From contig NZ_CALYOY010000001.1 of NCBI RefSeq assembly GCF_945269915.1, forward strand, positions 78,563 through 142,562: a stretch of DNA of 64,000 nucleotides, in the 5' to 3' direction. Origin of the DNA: an uncultured Bifidobacterium sp. (GTDB lineage Bacteria; Actinomycetota; Actinomycetes; Actinomycetales; Bifidobacteriaceae). Below the pieces are notes generated by a model that was not told where the DNA came from, did not search any database, and saw only the letters and a list, made by a program, of their open reading frames with translations. Shown here in pieces: positions 30,742-40,043 of this stretch; within the stretch, counting starts at the first letter, position 1; each line of letters opens with the position of its first letter. Both the position numbers and the translations under genes were made by a program.

Positions 30742-31493
30742 CGGTCCTGGTCCCCTCGCGGACTGAACTGCCCCTCATTAAAAACGCAGATGAAGGGCAG
30801 GCCGGTTCTGGAATCATCGACCGGGTCGACCACCTGGATGGTGGGCAATTCAGCATCGTGCCCGGGCATGCCGCCGGCCATGCCGGTCCCGTCCGAATCG
30901 GCCGACCCGTCGGCCGGGGCGGTTTCCGGACCAAGACCTCCGACCAGCGAGGCGATGGCCAGGGGTTCGGCGCCCTGCCGCCGGATGATACTGCAGTCGA
31001 GACTGAGCTCGTTCCCCTTGCGGAGGGTGACCAGGGATGAGGTCTGCACATACGATTTCTGACTGAGCCAGGCATCCAGGAGGATGACCCGCTTCCCCTT
31101 GATGGAGGGGCCCTTGATGGAGGGATAGACGAAGTCCATGACGAAGGCGTTCAGGGCCTGGCCCCGCGAAGCGGCTGCATGCAGCATGGCATCGGCCAGG
31201 GGAACGGCTGCAGCGGTCAGTGCACCCACGGCGTCGAAATCGTCGACCGAGTACCCGGCGTCCTCAAGCGCGTCCAGAAGGACGTGACCAGCCAACTCCG
31301 CACCCCGGTGGTCAAAGGTGACCCCGCTGAGTTCCGTGAAGGGACGACCATTGATCTCCTGGGCCAGGAGCTCCCTGAGCTGGTCGGCGGGCTCCATCAT
31401 GCTTCGGGCGGCCTGATTCTGATCCAGGGCCAGATCGGGGGCCCCGGTCGGGCGGAAGGATCCGGTCCGTTCCGTCTCTGATGCCTTGTTCAT
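30738..31493 (-). CDS. Orotate-phosphoribosyltransferase-like protein, degenerate PRPP site
   Basis: About 251 residues. The middle, DFDAVGALTAAAVPLADAML followed by the basic, aromatic SIKGKRVILLDAWLSQKS, follows the layout of type I phosphoribosyltransferases such as PyrE. However, the usual acidic pair and Thr-Thr-Gly of the PRPP loop (as in VEDVVTTGGS) is replaced by LLDAWLSQKS, and the catalytic Lys region is altered. It may be a non-catalytic paralogue or may bind another ligand. A short Gly/Ala/Asp-rich insert lies near residue 195. Coupled by ATGA to the SpoU methyltransferase gene. Confidence 0.6.
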   Translation of the reverse strand: MNKASETERTGSFRPTGAPDLALDQNQAARSMMEPADQLRELLAQEINGRPFTELSGVTFDHRGAELAGHVLLDALEDAGYSVDDFDAVGALTAAAVPLADAMLHAAASRGQALNAFVMDFVYPSIKGPSIKGKRVILLDAWLSQKSYVQTSSLVTLRKGNELSLDCSIIRRQGAEPLAIASLVGGLGPETAPADGSADSDGTGMAGGMPGHDAELPTIQVVDPVDDSRTGLPFICVFNEGQFSPRGDQDR

Positions 31494-31541
31494 GTCTACC
31501 AGCCTAACGCCGGTTACCAACGGACAGGCGGGCCTGCAGGG

Positions 31542-32927
31542 TCAGGCCTCATCGTCGGGATTGTCGGGCAGGATTTCCGGGGCGGTCAGCTCACGCAGGT
31601 TGGCCTTGTCGGAATCGATCATCTCCACCGGCTCGATGACCTTGGTCGGGTCCAGGTTCTGCAGCTTCCTGGCCGTGACCAGGACCCGGGATTCCAGGGA
31701 GGCTGCAAACCTGTTGTAGGCGGTGACCGTGTTGGTGATGCACTTGCCCAGCTTGTTGGCCTTGTCGCCCAGAACCACGAAACGATCGTAGAGCTCATGG
31801 GTCAAAGTGAAGAGGGTCTTGGCATCATCGGTGAGGTTCTGCTGCTGCCAGGCGTAGGCCACCGACTTGAGTACGGCCCAAAGGGTCACCGGGGAGGTCA
31901 GGGCCACCTTCTGGGCGAAGGCGTCATCCATCAGGGTCGGATCCACATCGAGGGCGGCCTGGAGGAGGGAGTCATTGGGGATGAAGGCCACAACGAAATC
32001 AGGGGCCGTATCGAAGGCGTTCCAGTACTCCTTGTCACCCAGGGTCTTGACATGATCGCGCAGGGCCTTGGCATGGGCCTTGAGGAGGTCGTCACGACGA
32101 CGGAGCTCGTCATCCGACGCAGTGTCGGGAATCTCGCAGGCACGTTGATACTCCGAATAGGGTGCCTTGGCGTCGATGGGGATGGTCTTCCCGCCCGGCA
32201 GGTGGACCACCATATCGGGCCGCAGAACCTTACCGTCCGGGGAGGTGACCACCACCTGGGTGTCAAAGTCCACATGCTCCAAGAGCCCGGCGGATTCGAC
32301 GATGTTCTTGAGCTGGGCCTCACCCCAGGCCCCACGTACCTTGTTGTTGCGCAGGGCCGAAGCCAGGGAGCTGGTCTCTTTGTCGAGCCTGCCCTGCTGC
32401 TCTCCCAGGCTCTTGAGCTGCTGACCCAGGGAGCCCATTTCCTGCTTGCGGCCTTCCTCGATCTGGGAGACCTTCTGCTGGAGAGCATCCAGGTTCTTCT
32501 GGACCGGGGCCAGGGCCGAAAGGACCTTGCTCTCCTCCTCCAGGGCTTCGGCCTGCCTGCGCCGCCTCTCCTCCTCCTGGGCCTGGACGCGACGACGCTC
32601 CTGATCCAAGCGGACCTGCTCGGCCTGCTGGGCCTGGGCCAGCTGGGACTTGACATAGGCCAGCTCCTGGCTGAGCCCATCAACCCTGGTCCGGTACTCC
32701 ACCATGGCCGATTCCGACTCACGCAGTTCCTGTCGGGACTCCTCCAACTGCGAGCGCAGGCCATCCACCTCCCCACCCCGGCGGGACAGGGAGGTCTGCC
32801 GACCCCTGGCCCCGCCAAGGACATAACCGACAGCCCCTCCCGAAATCAGACCGATCAGCAGAATCAGGACAAAAAGGACTGCGGAACCTGTAGACTCGAA
32901 CACATGTTCTAGTAAACCCCATATCAT
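31542..32927 (-). CDS. rmuC: DNA recombination protein RmuC
   Basis: 461 residues: an N-terminal membrane helix (about 14-36), a long coiled coil rich in Gln, Glu and Arg (about 45-190), then the RmuC nuclease-like domain with NNKVRGAWGEAQLKNIVE, PDMVVHLPGGKTIPIDAKAPYSEY and FVVAFIPNDSLLQAAL. RmuC limits DNA inversions at inverted repeats in E. coli. The domain order and length are normal for the family. Confidence 0.93.
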   Translation of the reverse strand: MIWGLLEHVFESTGSAVLFVLILLIGLISGGAVGYVLGGARGRQTSLSRRGGEVDGLRSQLEESRQELRESESAMVEYRTRVDGLSQELAYVKSQLAQAQQAEQVRLDQERRRVQAQEEERRRRQAEALEEESKVLSALAPVQKNLDALQQKVSQIEEGRKQEMGSLGQQLKSLGEQQGRLDKETSSLASALRNNKVRGAWGEAQLKNIVESAGLLEHVDFDTQVVVTSPDGKVLRPDMVVHLPGGKTIPIDAKAPYSEYQRACEIPDTASDDELRRRDDLLKAHAKALRDHVKTLGDKEYWNAFDTAPDFVVAFIPNDSLLQAALDVDPTLMDDAFAQKVALTSPVTLWAVLKSVAYAWQQQNLTDDAKTLFTLTHELYDRFVVLGDKANKLGKCITNTVTAYNRFAASLESRVLVTARKLQNLDPTKVIEPVEMIDSDKANLRELTAPEILPDNPDDEA

Positions 32928-33001
32928 GGACCCACGGCGCGGCGGGGCTCACAAGCCGCAATGTCGGTGCCGTAATACGTTTATTCGGCAAGGAATGGTG
33001 A

Positions 33002-33020
33002 GTTGGGAATTATTCTCAAC
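33002..33020. promoter_or_regulatory. 19-bp imperfect palindrome between rmuC and the P-type-ATPase-like gene
   Basis: GTTGGGAAT and ATTCTCAAC flank a central T, matching at eight of nine pairs. It lies in the divergent intergenic region about 85 bases upstream of the P-type-ATPase-like gene, where an operator would be expected. No regulator is assigned. Confidence 0.35.
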
Positions 33021-33105
33021 GTAAAAGAGGGCAGAATAGACGTATCGGTGACTCGAATCCGCCCAAAGGCATCCGAATCACATAGACCATGACGAAGGAG
33101 ACCCG

Positions 33106-35205
33106 GTGGGTATCGATATCTTCCTGGCGATAGTCGATCTTGTCGTAGCCTGTGCCGCGACCTGGTTCATCATCTGGTTCTTCCTCATGCCCTCCGGCAC
33201 CCCGGCCGCCCAGCAGAGAACGGGTGAAGACGAAGACGAGGAACCGGCACGTGACACCTGGACCGACATGGGGCACCGGATCGACGGACTGGATGCCAAG
33301 CGCCACCATCTGATCCGCCTGGCCATAACCGGCCTCATCCTGACCGCCCCTGTGCTGGTTCTGGACCTGTTCGACCGATTTGCACCCGATGCCCTCCCCT
33401 CCTGGCTGACCAGCCCCTGGATCCAGGCCATCCTGATCACCCCGGTCCTCTTCTACTGCGGCCGTGGAATCATCCTGGACGGATGGAACGCCATGAAGAA
33501 GCGGCGGTGCACGCCCAACCTCCTGGCCACCCTGGCAACCGGCATCGCCTACCTGTACAGCCTGGCCACCTGCGTGGCCGGTTCCCTCCTGCCGGAGGGT
33601 TCCCGGTCCCCATACTTCGACGTCGTGGGCGTGGTCATCAGCCTCCTGCTCCTGGCTCGGATCCTGGAGGTCAGGACCCACTCCTTCCTGGCGCGGTCCT
33701 ATGAGTTCCTTGCCCGTACCCAACCCGGATCCGGCAGACTGGTCGACCAGGCGGAACTCCGAGGGAAGGGGGATGAGCCCGGTCGGGAGCCCTGGTCCAG
33801 CCTGACCGGGCGGCAGGTGGCCCAGGACGATATCGCCGCCGGCAACCTGCTCCTGACCAGGCAGGGCGAGCGCCTGGCGGCCGATGGACAGGTGGTGGCC
33901 GGATTCGCCTCCGTCGACGAGCACGAGCTGACCGGCACGGCGGCCCCCCTCAGCTATGGACCTGGAGACCACGTACTGGCCTCCACGAAGCTGGTCGAGG
34001 GGAACCTGGTCATCAAGGTCGAGGCGGCCGGCGGCGACACCTATGTGTCCAAGCTCATGCAGATCATCCCCGATGCCCTGACAGGACGATCCCCCGCCAT
34101 GCACACCGTCGACAGGAGAATCCATACCTCCATCGCATGCATCCTGATTGCGGCCGTCTGGACATTGATGGTCTGGCTCCTCTTCGGATCCCAGCCCATC
34201 CTGGCCCATGCAGTCGCCAACACCTTCTGCGTCCTGGCCATCGCCAGCCCGACGGCCGCCGCCATGGCCATACCCCTGGCCTTCCGGACAACCCTGAACA
34301 CCGGGATACAGAACGGGGTCCTCTTCACCTCGCCCGGGTCCATGAGCAGGCTGAGCCGGGTGGCGGCCGTGGCTATGGATGATTCGGCTCTGGTGGACCG
34401 TTCGGACCCCTCCGACCGGACCCAGGTCGACGAGGAAGCCTTGATTCGGGCATCCACCCATCTGCGCTCCCTGAAGGTCACGAGCCTGGTCCTGGATGGC
34501 ACCAAGACCGAAGCCGGGGCGGCACAGGGGCGGGGTGCCGGGGCACATATCGAACGGGCAGCCCGGGTTGCCGGCGTGGACATGCTGGTCACCCAACTGA
34601 CGGATGCACGCAAGGCCTACTGCCTGGAACGGCTGATTCACGACCTGGGGAAACGGCCGGACGACCTCCGCTCGGACGGAAGCGAGGATACAGGACGCAC
34701 CCCCGATCCGGACAGGCTGGTGGCCATGGCCGCCGGCAGCCGCAACCAGCCCGAGGCCATGGAACGTGCCCAGGTCCGCATCACCTTCGGAACCTTGCCG
34801 GAGCAGACGTCGGACCAAGTTTCGGAACCCGACCTGATCCTGCGCAACGGGGACCTGGACGGTATCGCCCGGGCCATTGAGCTGAGCCGGACCACGAAGC
34901 GGATCGTCAGGCAGAACCTGACCTGGTCAACCGTCTACAACATCGTGGCCCTGGTCATTGCCTCCGGCGTTCTCTACCCGCTCTTCGGTTGGATGCTCAA
35001 CCCGATGATCGCTCCGGTGGCCGCTGCCATCGCCGCCATCCTCCCCATGGTGAACGCCCATCGTCTGCACCGTCTCCACCGCCTTCGCCGCCGTTGGAGG
35101 GGCCTGGCCCAGATCGATACCGATTATCTGCCCACGGTGGCGGCCCGTCGCCCCCGAATCATCGTCGACAGTCAGTGGAGCCCTGGTTCCACCCGCGGCC
35201 GCTGA
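33106..35205 (+). CDS. P1B-type ATPase homologue lacking all catalytic motifs (pseudo-pump)
   Basis: 699 residues with about eight membrane spans in P1B-ATPase order. Alignment by eye to copper-pump ATPases is clear in LTGTAAPLSYGPGDHVLASTKLVEGNLVIKV-like actuator sequence, in the transmembrane VLAIASPTAAAMAIPLA and in the C-terminal NLTWSTVYNIVALV / LFGWMLNPMIAP. But TGES is TGTA (276-279), the metal-binding CPC is SPT (381-383), DKTGT is DDSAL (425-429), and the GDGxNDxP hinge is absent. The phosphorylated-type Asp425 survives, but the lysine and threonines do not. No N-terminal metal-binding domain is present. The reading frame is intact with a GTG start and AAGGAG, so it is not simply a pseudogene. 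Function unknown. Confidence 0.85.
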   Translation: MGIDIFLAIVDLVVACAATWFIIWFFLMPSGTPAAQQRTGEDEDEEPARDTWTDMGHRIDGLDAKRHHLIRLAITGLILTAPVLVLDLFDRFAPDALPSWLTSPWIQAILITPVLFYCGRGIILDGWNAMKKRRCTPNLLATLATGIAYLYSLATCVAGSLLPEGSRSPYFDVVGVVISLLLLARILEVRTHSFLARSYEFLARTQPGSGRLVDQAELRGKGDEPGREPWSSLTGRQVAQDDIAAGNLLLTRQGERLAADGQVVAGFASVDEHELTGTAAPLSYGPGDHVLASTKLVEGNLVIKVEAAGGDTYVSKLMQIIPDALTGRSPAMHTVDRRIHTSIACILIAAVWTLMVWLLFGSQPILAHAVANTFCVLAIASPTAAAMAIPLAFRTTLNTGIQNGVLFTSPGSMSRLSRVAAVAMDDSALVDRSDPSDRTQVDEEALIRASTHLRSLKVTSLVLDGTKTEAGAAQGRGAGAHIERAARVAGVDMLVTQLTDARKAYCLERLIHDLGKRPDDLRSDGSEDTGRTPDPDRLVAMAAGSRNQPEAMERAQVRITFGTLPEQTSDQVSEPDLILRNGDLDGIARAIELSRTTKRIVRQNLTWSTVYNIVALVIASGVLYPLFGWMLNPMIAPVAAAIAAILPMVNAHRLHRLHRLRRRWRGLAQIDTDYLPTVAARRPRIIVDSQWSPGSTRGR

Positions 35206-35217
35206 TTGGGCATGAAA

Positions 35218-35257
35218 CAGGCCGGCATCCCGTGTGGAGTCACGGGATGCCGGCCTG
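35218..35257. terminator. Bidirectional terminator between convergent genes
   Basis: A perfect 17-bp inverted repeat, 35218-35234 and 35241-35257, with a six-base loop. It lies between the convergent P-type-ATPase-like gene and clpB and can serve both. Short T-containing tails are present on both sides. Confidence 0.88.
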
Positions 35258-35273
35258 TTGTCCGGTTACCGGA

Positions 35274-38060
35274 TCAGTCATCGGACACGGGGGCCTGGCC
35301 TTCGTCAGGGGCCGCGTGCCTACCATGGCCACTCTTCCCGGCACCGCGGTCAGTGTCTGAGGCCGCATCACCATCGGCGGTGACATTATCGACGCTCACC
35401 TCATCGTCCACCAGGGTGTCGGTGGGCCAGGCGGTCAGCTCCAGGTGTTCGCCACCGGTCTGATCCACCAGGACGGTGTCGCCGTCGTGGACCTTGCCGG
35501 CCAGAAGCATCCGGGCCAGCTGGTCACCGACCTCGGTCTGGACCAGCCTGCGCAGGGGCCGGGCGCCGAAGGCCGGGTCGTAGCCCATGTTGGCCAGCCA
35601 CTCCCGGGCCGAGTCGGACACATCCAGGGTGATTCGGCGGTCGGTCAGACGCTGGGCCACCTGCCTGACCTGAATATCGACGATGCCACCAAGCTCGTCA
35701 CGGGTCAGGGGGTTGAAGATGACCAGTTCGTCCAGCCTGTTCAGGAACTCGGGCTTGAAGTTGGCCTGGACCGCGTCCATGACCGCCTTCCGCTTGGCAT
35801 CCTGGTCCAGCTCGTCCTTGATCAGGAACTGGGAGCCCAGGTTCGAAGTCATGATCAGGATCGTGTTCTTGAAGTCCACGGTCCTGCCCTGGCCGTCGGT
35901 CAGGCGACCGTCATCCAGCACCTGGAGGAGGATGTCGAAGACCTCGGGGTTGGCCTTCTCCACCTCGTCGAAGAGGACCACCGAGTAAGGCCTGCGGCGG
36001 ACCGCCTCGGTCAGTTGACCACCCTCCTCGTACCCGACGTAGCCGGGGGCCGCGCCGATCAGACGGGAGACCGAAGCCTTCTCCATATACTCGGACATGT
36101 CGATGCGGACCATGGCCTTCTCATCGTCGAAGAGGAAGTCGGCCAGGGCCTTGGCCAGCTCGGTCTTGCCTACACCCGTGGGCCCCAGGAACATGAAGGA
36201 ACCGGTGGGACGGTCGGGGTCTGATATACCGGCACGCGAGCGCCGAACGGCATCGGAGACCGCGCGGATGGCCTCCTTCTGGCCGATCACCCGCTTGCCC
36301 AGATAGTCCTCCATATGCAGGAGCTTCTCGTTCTCTCCCTCCATGAGCCGGCCCACGGGGATGCCGGTCCAGTCCGAAACGATCTCGGCCACCGAGTCCG
36401 CATCCACATGGTCGGGGACCATGGGTTCGCGGGCGGAGCCGCCGGTCATGTCGGCCCCGTCGGGCTCAGACCCCTGCTCGGCGGCCTGCTTGGCCTTGTC
36501 GGCCTCGTTTTCCGCCTCGGCCAGTTCCTTGCGGATACCTGGAATCTCACCGTAGAGGATCTTGGATGCCTTTTCCAGATCACCCTCGCGGGTGGCCTTG
36601 TCGGCCTCGACCCGCTTGGCATCCAGCTGGGCACGAAGGTCGCCGACCTTGTTGTGCCCCGCCTTCTCCTGGTCCCAGCGTGCCTTGAGGCCACCCAGCT
36701 TCTCGCGTGAGTTGGCCAGCTCGCCCTGGATCTTCTCCAGACGGTCCTTGGAGGCCGGATCATCGGCCTTCTTGAGCTGCATCTCCTCCATCTCCAGGCG
36801 GGTGACCTTCCGCTGAAGCTCGTCGATCTCCTCGGGCTGGGAGTCCAGCTCCATCCGCAGATGGGCCGCGGCCTCGTCGACCAGGTCGATGGCCTTGTCG
36901 GGAAGCTGGCGACCGGAGATGTACCGGTTCGACAGGGTGGCCGCAGCCACCAGGGCATCGTCGCCGATGGTCACCTTGTGGTGGGCCTCATACCGCTGCT
37001 TCAATCCACGTAGGATCGCTACGGTATCCTCGACCGAGGGCTCACCCACGAAGACCTGCTGGAACCGACGCTCCAGGGCGGGGTCCTTCTCGATGTTCTC
37101 GCGGTACTCGTCCAGGGTGGTGGCCCCGATCAGACGGAGTTCACCCCTGGCCAGCATGGGCTTGAGCATGTTGCCCGCATCCATGGAGCCCTCGCTGGCG
37201 CCGGCACCGACGATGGTATGAATCTCGTCGATGAAGGTGATGATCTGGCCATTGGCGCTCTTGATCTCGTTCAGGACGGCCTTGAGGCGTTCCTCGAACT
37301 CGCCCCGGTACTTGCTGCCGGCCACCATGGAACTCAGGTCCAGGGAGATCAGCTTCTTCCCCTCCAGTGTGGTGGGGACATCGCCGGCCACGATCCTCTG
37401 GGCCAGCCCCTCGACCACGGCCGTCTTGCCCACACCGGGCTCACCGATAAGGACGGGGTTGTTCTTGGTGCGCCGCGACAGGATCTGTATGACGCGTCGA
37501 ATCTCCTGGTCCCTGCCGATGACGGGGTCCAGCTTGCCCTCCTTGGCTTGGGCGGTCAAGTCGGTGGAGTACTTCTCCAGGGCCTTGTAGGTCCCCTCGG
37601 CATCAGGGCTGGTCACCTTGGCCCCGCCCCGCACATCCGGCGTGGCCTTACGCAGGGCCTCGGGGGTCAGACCTGCCTGACGCAGGATATCGGCAGCCTG
37701 GCTGGGACCCACGGCGATGGCGATGAGCAGATGCTCGGTGGAGACATACTCGTCCCCCATCTCCTGCATCTCCTTCTCCGCCTGGCTGATCGCCATGCTG
37801 AGCTGCCGGCTGGCCTGAGGCTGGGAGGCCGTCGATCCGCTGGCCGAAGGCAGGGCGACCAGGGCGTTGCGGACGGCCGCACCGACCTGCTGTCTGTCGC
37901 CGCCGGCGGCCTGGATCAAACCACCGACCACACCGGACTGCTGCCTCAAGAGGGAGTCCAGAAGGTGGAGTACATCCACCTGGGGGTTCCCCGCCGCCGA
38001 AGCGGACTGAATGGCATCTCCTATGGCCTCCTGGGCCATGGTGGTGAAGTTCTCTTCCAT
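35274..38060 (-). CDS. clpB: Disaggregase chaperone ClpB
   Basis: A 928-residue AAA+ protein. Order: N-terminal Clp_N repeats (about 1-150), first AAA domain with Walker A GEPGVGKT and [12 protein letters not shown], the long coiled-coil middle domain (about 400-530) that identifies ClpB rather than ClpC, then the second AAA domain with GPTGVGKT and [11 protein letters not shown], and a C-terminal D2-small domain. A Ser/Asp/Gly-rich tail of about 50 residues is an addition seen in actinobacterial forms. It dissolves protein aggregates with DnaK. GGAGG precedes the ATG. An HspR operator lies upstream at 38171-38191. Confidence 0.97.
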   Translation of the reverse strand: MEENFTTMAQEAIGDAIQSASAAGNPQVDVLHLLDSLLRQQSGVVGGLIQAAGGDRQQVGAAVRNALVALPSASGSTASQPQASRQLSMAISQAEKEMQEMGDEYVSTEHLLIAIAVGPSQAADILRQAGLTPEALRKATPDVRGGAKVTSPDAEGTYKALEKYSTDLTAQAKEGKLDPVIGRDQEIRRVIQILSRRTKNNPVLIGEPGVGKTAVVEGLAQRIVAGDVPTTLEGKKLISLDLSSMVAGSKYRGEFEERLKAVLNEIKSANGQIITFIDEIHTIVGAGASEGSMDAGNMLKPMLARGELRLIGATTLDEYRENIEKDPALERRFQQVFVGEPSVEDTVAILRGLKQRYEAHHKVTIGDDALVAAATLSNRYISGRQLPDKAIDLVDEAAAHLRMELDSQPEEIDELQRKVTRLEMEEMQLKKADDPASKDRLEKIQGELANSREKLGGLKARWDQEKAGHNKVGDLRAQLDAKRVEADKATREGDLEKASKILYGEIPGIRKELAEAENEADKAKQAAEQGSEPDGADMTGGSAREPMVPDHVDADSVAEIVSDWTGIPVGRLMEGENEKLLHMEDYLGKRVIGQKEAIRAVSDAVRRSRAGISDPDRPTGSFMFLGPTGVGKTELAKALADFLFDDEKAMVRIDMSEYMEKASVSRLIGAAPGYVGYEEGGQLTEAVRRRPYSVVLFDEVEKANPEVFDILLQVLDDGRLTDGQGRTVDFKNTILIMTSNLGSQFLIKDELDQDAKRKAVMDAVQANFKPEFLNRLDELVIFNPLTRDELGGIVDIQVRQVAQRLTDRRITLDVSDSAREWLANMGYDPAFGARPLRRLVQTEVGDQLARMLLAGKVHDGDTVLVDQTGGEHLELTAWPTDTLVDDEVSVDNVTADGDAASDTDRGAGKSGHGRHAAPDEGQAPVSDD

Positions 38061-38121
38061 ACGTATCCTCCAACAATCTTCCGCACGGCCCGCCGGAACC
38101 GTTCGGTCGAGTCATGCTACG

Positions 38122-38150
38122 GTTATATCTGGTATGACCAACATGCAGAA
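38122..38150 (-). promoter_or_regulatory. Probable clpB promoter
   Basis: On the minus strand TTCTGC (38145-38150) and TATAAC (38122-38127) are separated by 17 bases, predicting a start near 38115 and a leader of about 55 bases before clpB. The HAIR element lies about 20 bases upstream of the -35. Confidence 0.55.
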
Positions 38151-38170
38151 GGGGATGCTTATTCCCAAAA

Positions 38171-38191
38171 CTTGAGCCCCGCAGACTCAAG
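38171..38191. promoter_or_regulatory. HAIR operator for HspR, upstream of clpB
   Basis: CTTGAGC-N7-ACTCAAG at 38171-38191 differs at one position from the published HspR-associated inverted repeat CTTGAGT-N7-ACTCAAG. Its position upstream of clpB fits the known HspR control of clpB in actinobacteria, including bifidobacteria. Confidence 0.9.
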
Positions 38192-38218
38192 TTTCCTGAG
38201 GAGAGAACAGGTTAAGAG

Positions 38219-38253
38219 AACAAGGCCCTCACCGACCGGCCAAGGGCCTTGTT
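38219..38253 (-). terminator. Terminator of the FAH-family gene
   Basis: AACAAGGCCCT (38219-38229) and AGGGCCTTGTT (38243-38253) form a perfect 11-bp stem with a 13-base loop. On the minus strand it is followed by a T-rich CTCTTAACC tract. It separates the upstream gene from the clpB control region. Confidence 0.75.
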
Positions 38254-38275
38254 GTCCTTCGGAAACGACCGCTCT

Positions 38276-39091
38276 TTATTCGTCGATGACCACGTTGCGC
38301 AGGTCGCCGATGCCCTCCACATGAACCGTGGCCTCGTCCCGCCCCTGCAAGGAACCGGAGGCATGCGGGGTGCCAGTCATGATCACGTCGCCGGGGAGCA
38401 GGGTGGCGAAGCTGGAGATGAAGGCAATCTGTTCGGGGATGGAGTGGATCAGGTCGGCCGTGGTGCCGCTGGCCTCGGGCACCTCCTCACCATTGAGTCT
38501 GAAGGAGATCTTCGCATCCCGGTAGTCCAGATCGGTCTCGATCCAGGGGCCCAGGGGGCAGGCGGTGTCGAAGCCCTTGCAACGGGTCCACATGGGATCG
38601 TCCTGCTGAAGATCGCGCAGGGTCACATCATTGACGCAGGTGTATCCAAGCACGTAATCCATGGCCTCGGCCTGGCTGACCTTGCGGGCGATCCGCCCAA
38701 TGACCACGGCCACCTCGGGCTCATAGTTCATGTCCTTGCTGTAGGAGGGCTTGACGATGGGATCGTCGGGACCGATGACCGAGGTGGAGGGCTTCATGAA
38801 GAGCACGAGGCGCTCCGGCGGCTCCGGGCTGGGGGACTGGCCCTTCTCGGCCATGTAGGCGGCATGGGCCCGGTAGTTCTTGGCCGCACCGTAAATCTTG
38901 GAGGGGATGACCGGTGCCAGCAAACGCACTTTCTCGTCATCAAGGGCGTACCGCTGACCCGTGGGCTCAACCTGCTGCCCGGTCAGCGGGTACCCGCTCA
39001 ACTCAACCAGATAATCCTTGCCGTCCTGCTCGTCCTCCTGGACGAAGGCGTAGCGGGGGGTGCCATTGATGGAAAAACGTGCGATTCTCAT
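38276..39091 (-). CDS. Fumarylacetoacetate hydrolase (FAH) family protein
   Basis: About 271 residues. The metal-binding acidic residues of the FAH fold are visible in YEPEVAVVIGR, followed by VLGYTCVNDVTLRDLQ, KGFDTACPLGPWIET and GDVIMTGTPHASG. Family members hydrolyse or decarboxylate diketo or oxaloacetate-type acids; the substrate here cannot be told. The start at 39091 (MRIARFSING) is chosen because the N-terminal domain begins there; a longer frame adds 31 non-conserved residues. It follows the YggS-type gene on the same strand. Confidence 0.88.
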   Translation of the reverse strand: MRIARFSINGTPRYAFVQEDEQDGKDYLVELSGYPLTGQQVEPTGQRYALDDEKVRLLAPVIPSKIYGAAKNYRAHAAYMAEKGQSPSPEPPERLVLFMKPSTSVIGPDDPIVKPSYSKDMNYEPEVAVVIGRIARKVSQAEAMDYVLGYTCVNDVTLRDLQQDDPMWTRCKGFDTACPLGPWIETDLDYRDAKISFRLNGEEVPEASGTTADLIHSIPEQIAFISSFATLLPGDVIMTGTPHASGSLQGRDEATVHVEGIGDLRNVVIDE

Positions 39092-39184
39092 AGGGAACAG
39101 TCTAGCCCCTGGAAGGGTCCACCGACAGGCGGAACCACCGGGAAGGCGGGAAGCCCATGGCTGGGAGAGCTCCCGCACCCTCAC

Positions 39185-39991
39185 TCAGATGAAGGCCCGC
39201 GGACCGAAGATGGCGGTACCCACACGAACAATCGTCGACCCCTCGGCCACGGCATAATCCATGTCGCCGGTCATCCCCATGGAGAGTTGGGTACAGGAAC
39301 CGGTTCCGGACTCCCCCGAGGACCGGATGGTGTCGCGCAGACCACGCAGGTGGCTGAATCCCCGACGGATCACCGTCTCATCATCCACATGGGCCCCGAT
39401 GGTCATGAGCCCATCCAACCGGATGCCCTCCATGTCGGCCAGCTCATAGGCCAGGTCCAGGGCACGGTCGGGGCCGCAACCCGACTTGGCCTCCTCACCG
39501 GACTCGTTGACCTCCAGGAGGATACCCTCGACCAGGCCCCTGGCCAGGGCACGGGAGGCCAGCTTCCGGGCCAGATCGAGACCATCGACCGATTCGACCG
39601 TGTCCACATAGGGCAGGACCTTGTTGATCTTGTTGGATTGGAGCTGACCGATCAGGTGGAACCCCGCAACCCTCGATTCGGCCGGGTCGCCACCGAGCCG
39701 CAATCCCCGCTCCCGGCAAGCCTCAATCAGCCCATCGGCCTTGGCCGTGACCTCCTGGGGGCGGTTCTCGCCGATCAGGCGAACACCAGCGTCAATGGCC
39801 GCCATGATCTCACCCACATCACGGGTCTTGGTGGCAGCCAGGAGGGTGACCGACCCCTCCTGCCGACCAGACCTCTGCTCGGATCGGGCTATGCGCTCCA
39901 TGACGCGGTTGATCCCGTCCTGTATCTGCACGGCCCGTTCCTGGCTGATGCTCTGATTGGCCAGATCCTTGTGATCCATGTAGGCGACCAT
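39185..39991 (-). CDS. YggS/PLPBP family pyridoxal-phosphate homeostasis protein
   Basis: 268 residues with the PLP-binding lysine in VTLLAATKTRDVGEI, the GENRPQEV segment, the FHLIGQLQSNKIN signature and the C-terminal LSMGMTGDMDYAVAEGSTIVRVGTAIFG. This TIM-barrel protein binds PLP without enzymatic activity and maintains vitamin B6 balance. GGAGGGACGGTC precedes the ATG. Confidence 0.95.
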   Translation of the reverse strand: MVAYMDHKDLANQSISQERAVQIQDGINRVMERIARSEQRSGRQEGSVTLLAATKTRDVGEIMAAIDAGVRLIGENRPQEVTAKADGLIEACRERGLRLGGDPAESRVAGFHLIGQLQSNKINKVLPYVDTVESVDGLDLARKLASRALARGLVEGILLEVNESGEEAKSGCGPDRALDLAYELADMEGIRLDGLMTIGAHVDDETVIRRGFSHLRGLRDTIRSSGESGTGSCTQLSMGMTGDMDYAVAEGSTIVRVGTAIFGPRAFI

Positions 39992-40043
39992 GACCGTCCC
40001 TCCTCGAATCCGGAACCCGTCTCAGATTATGGTAGTCGGCGGC

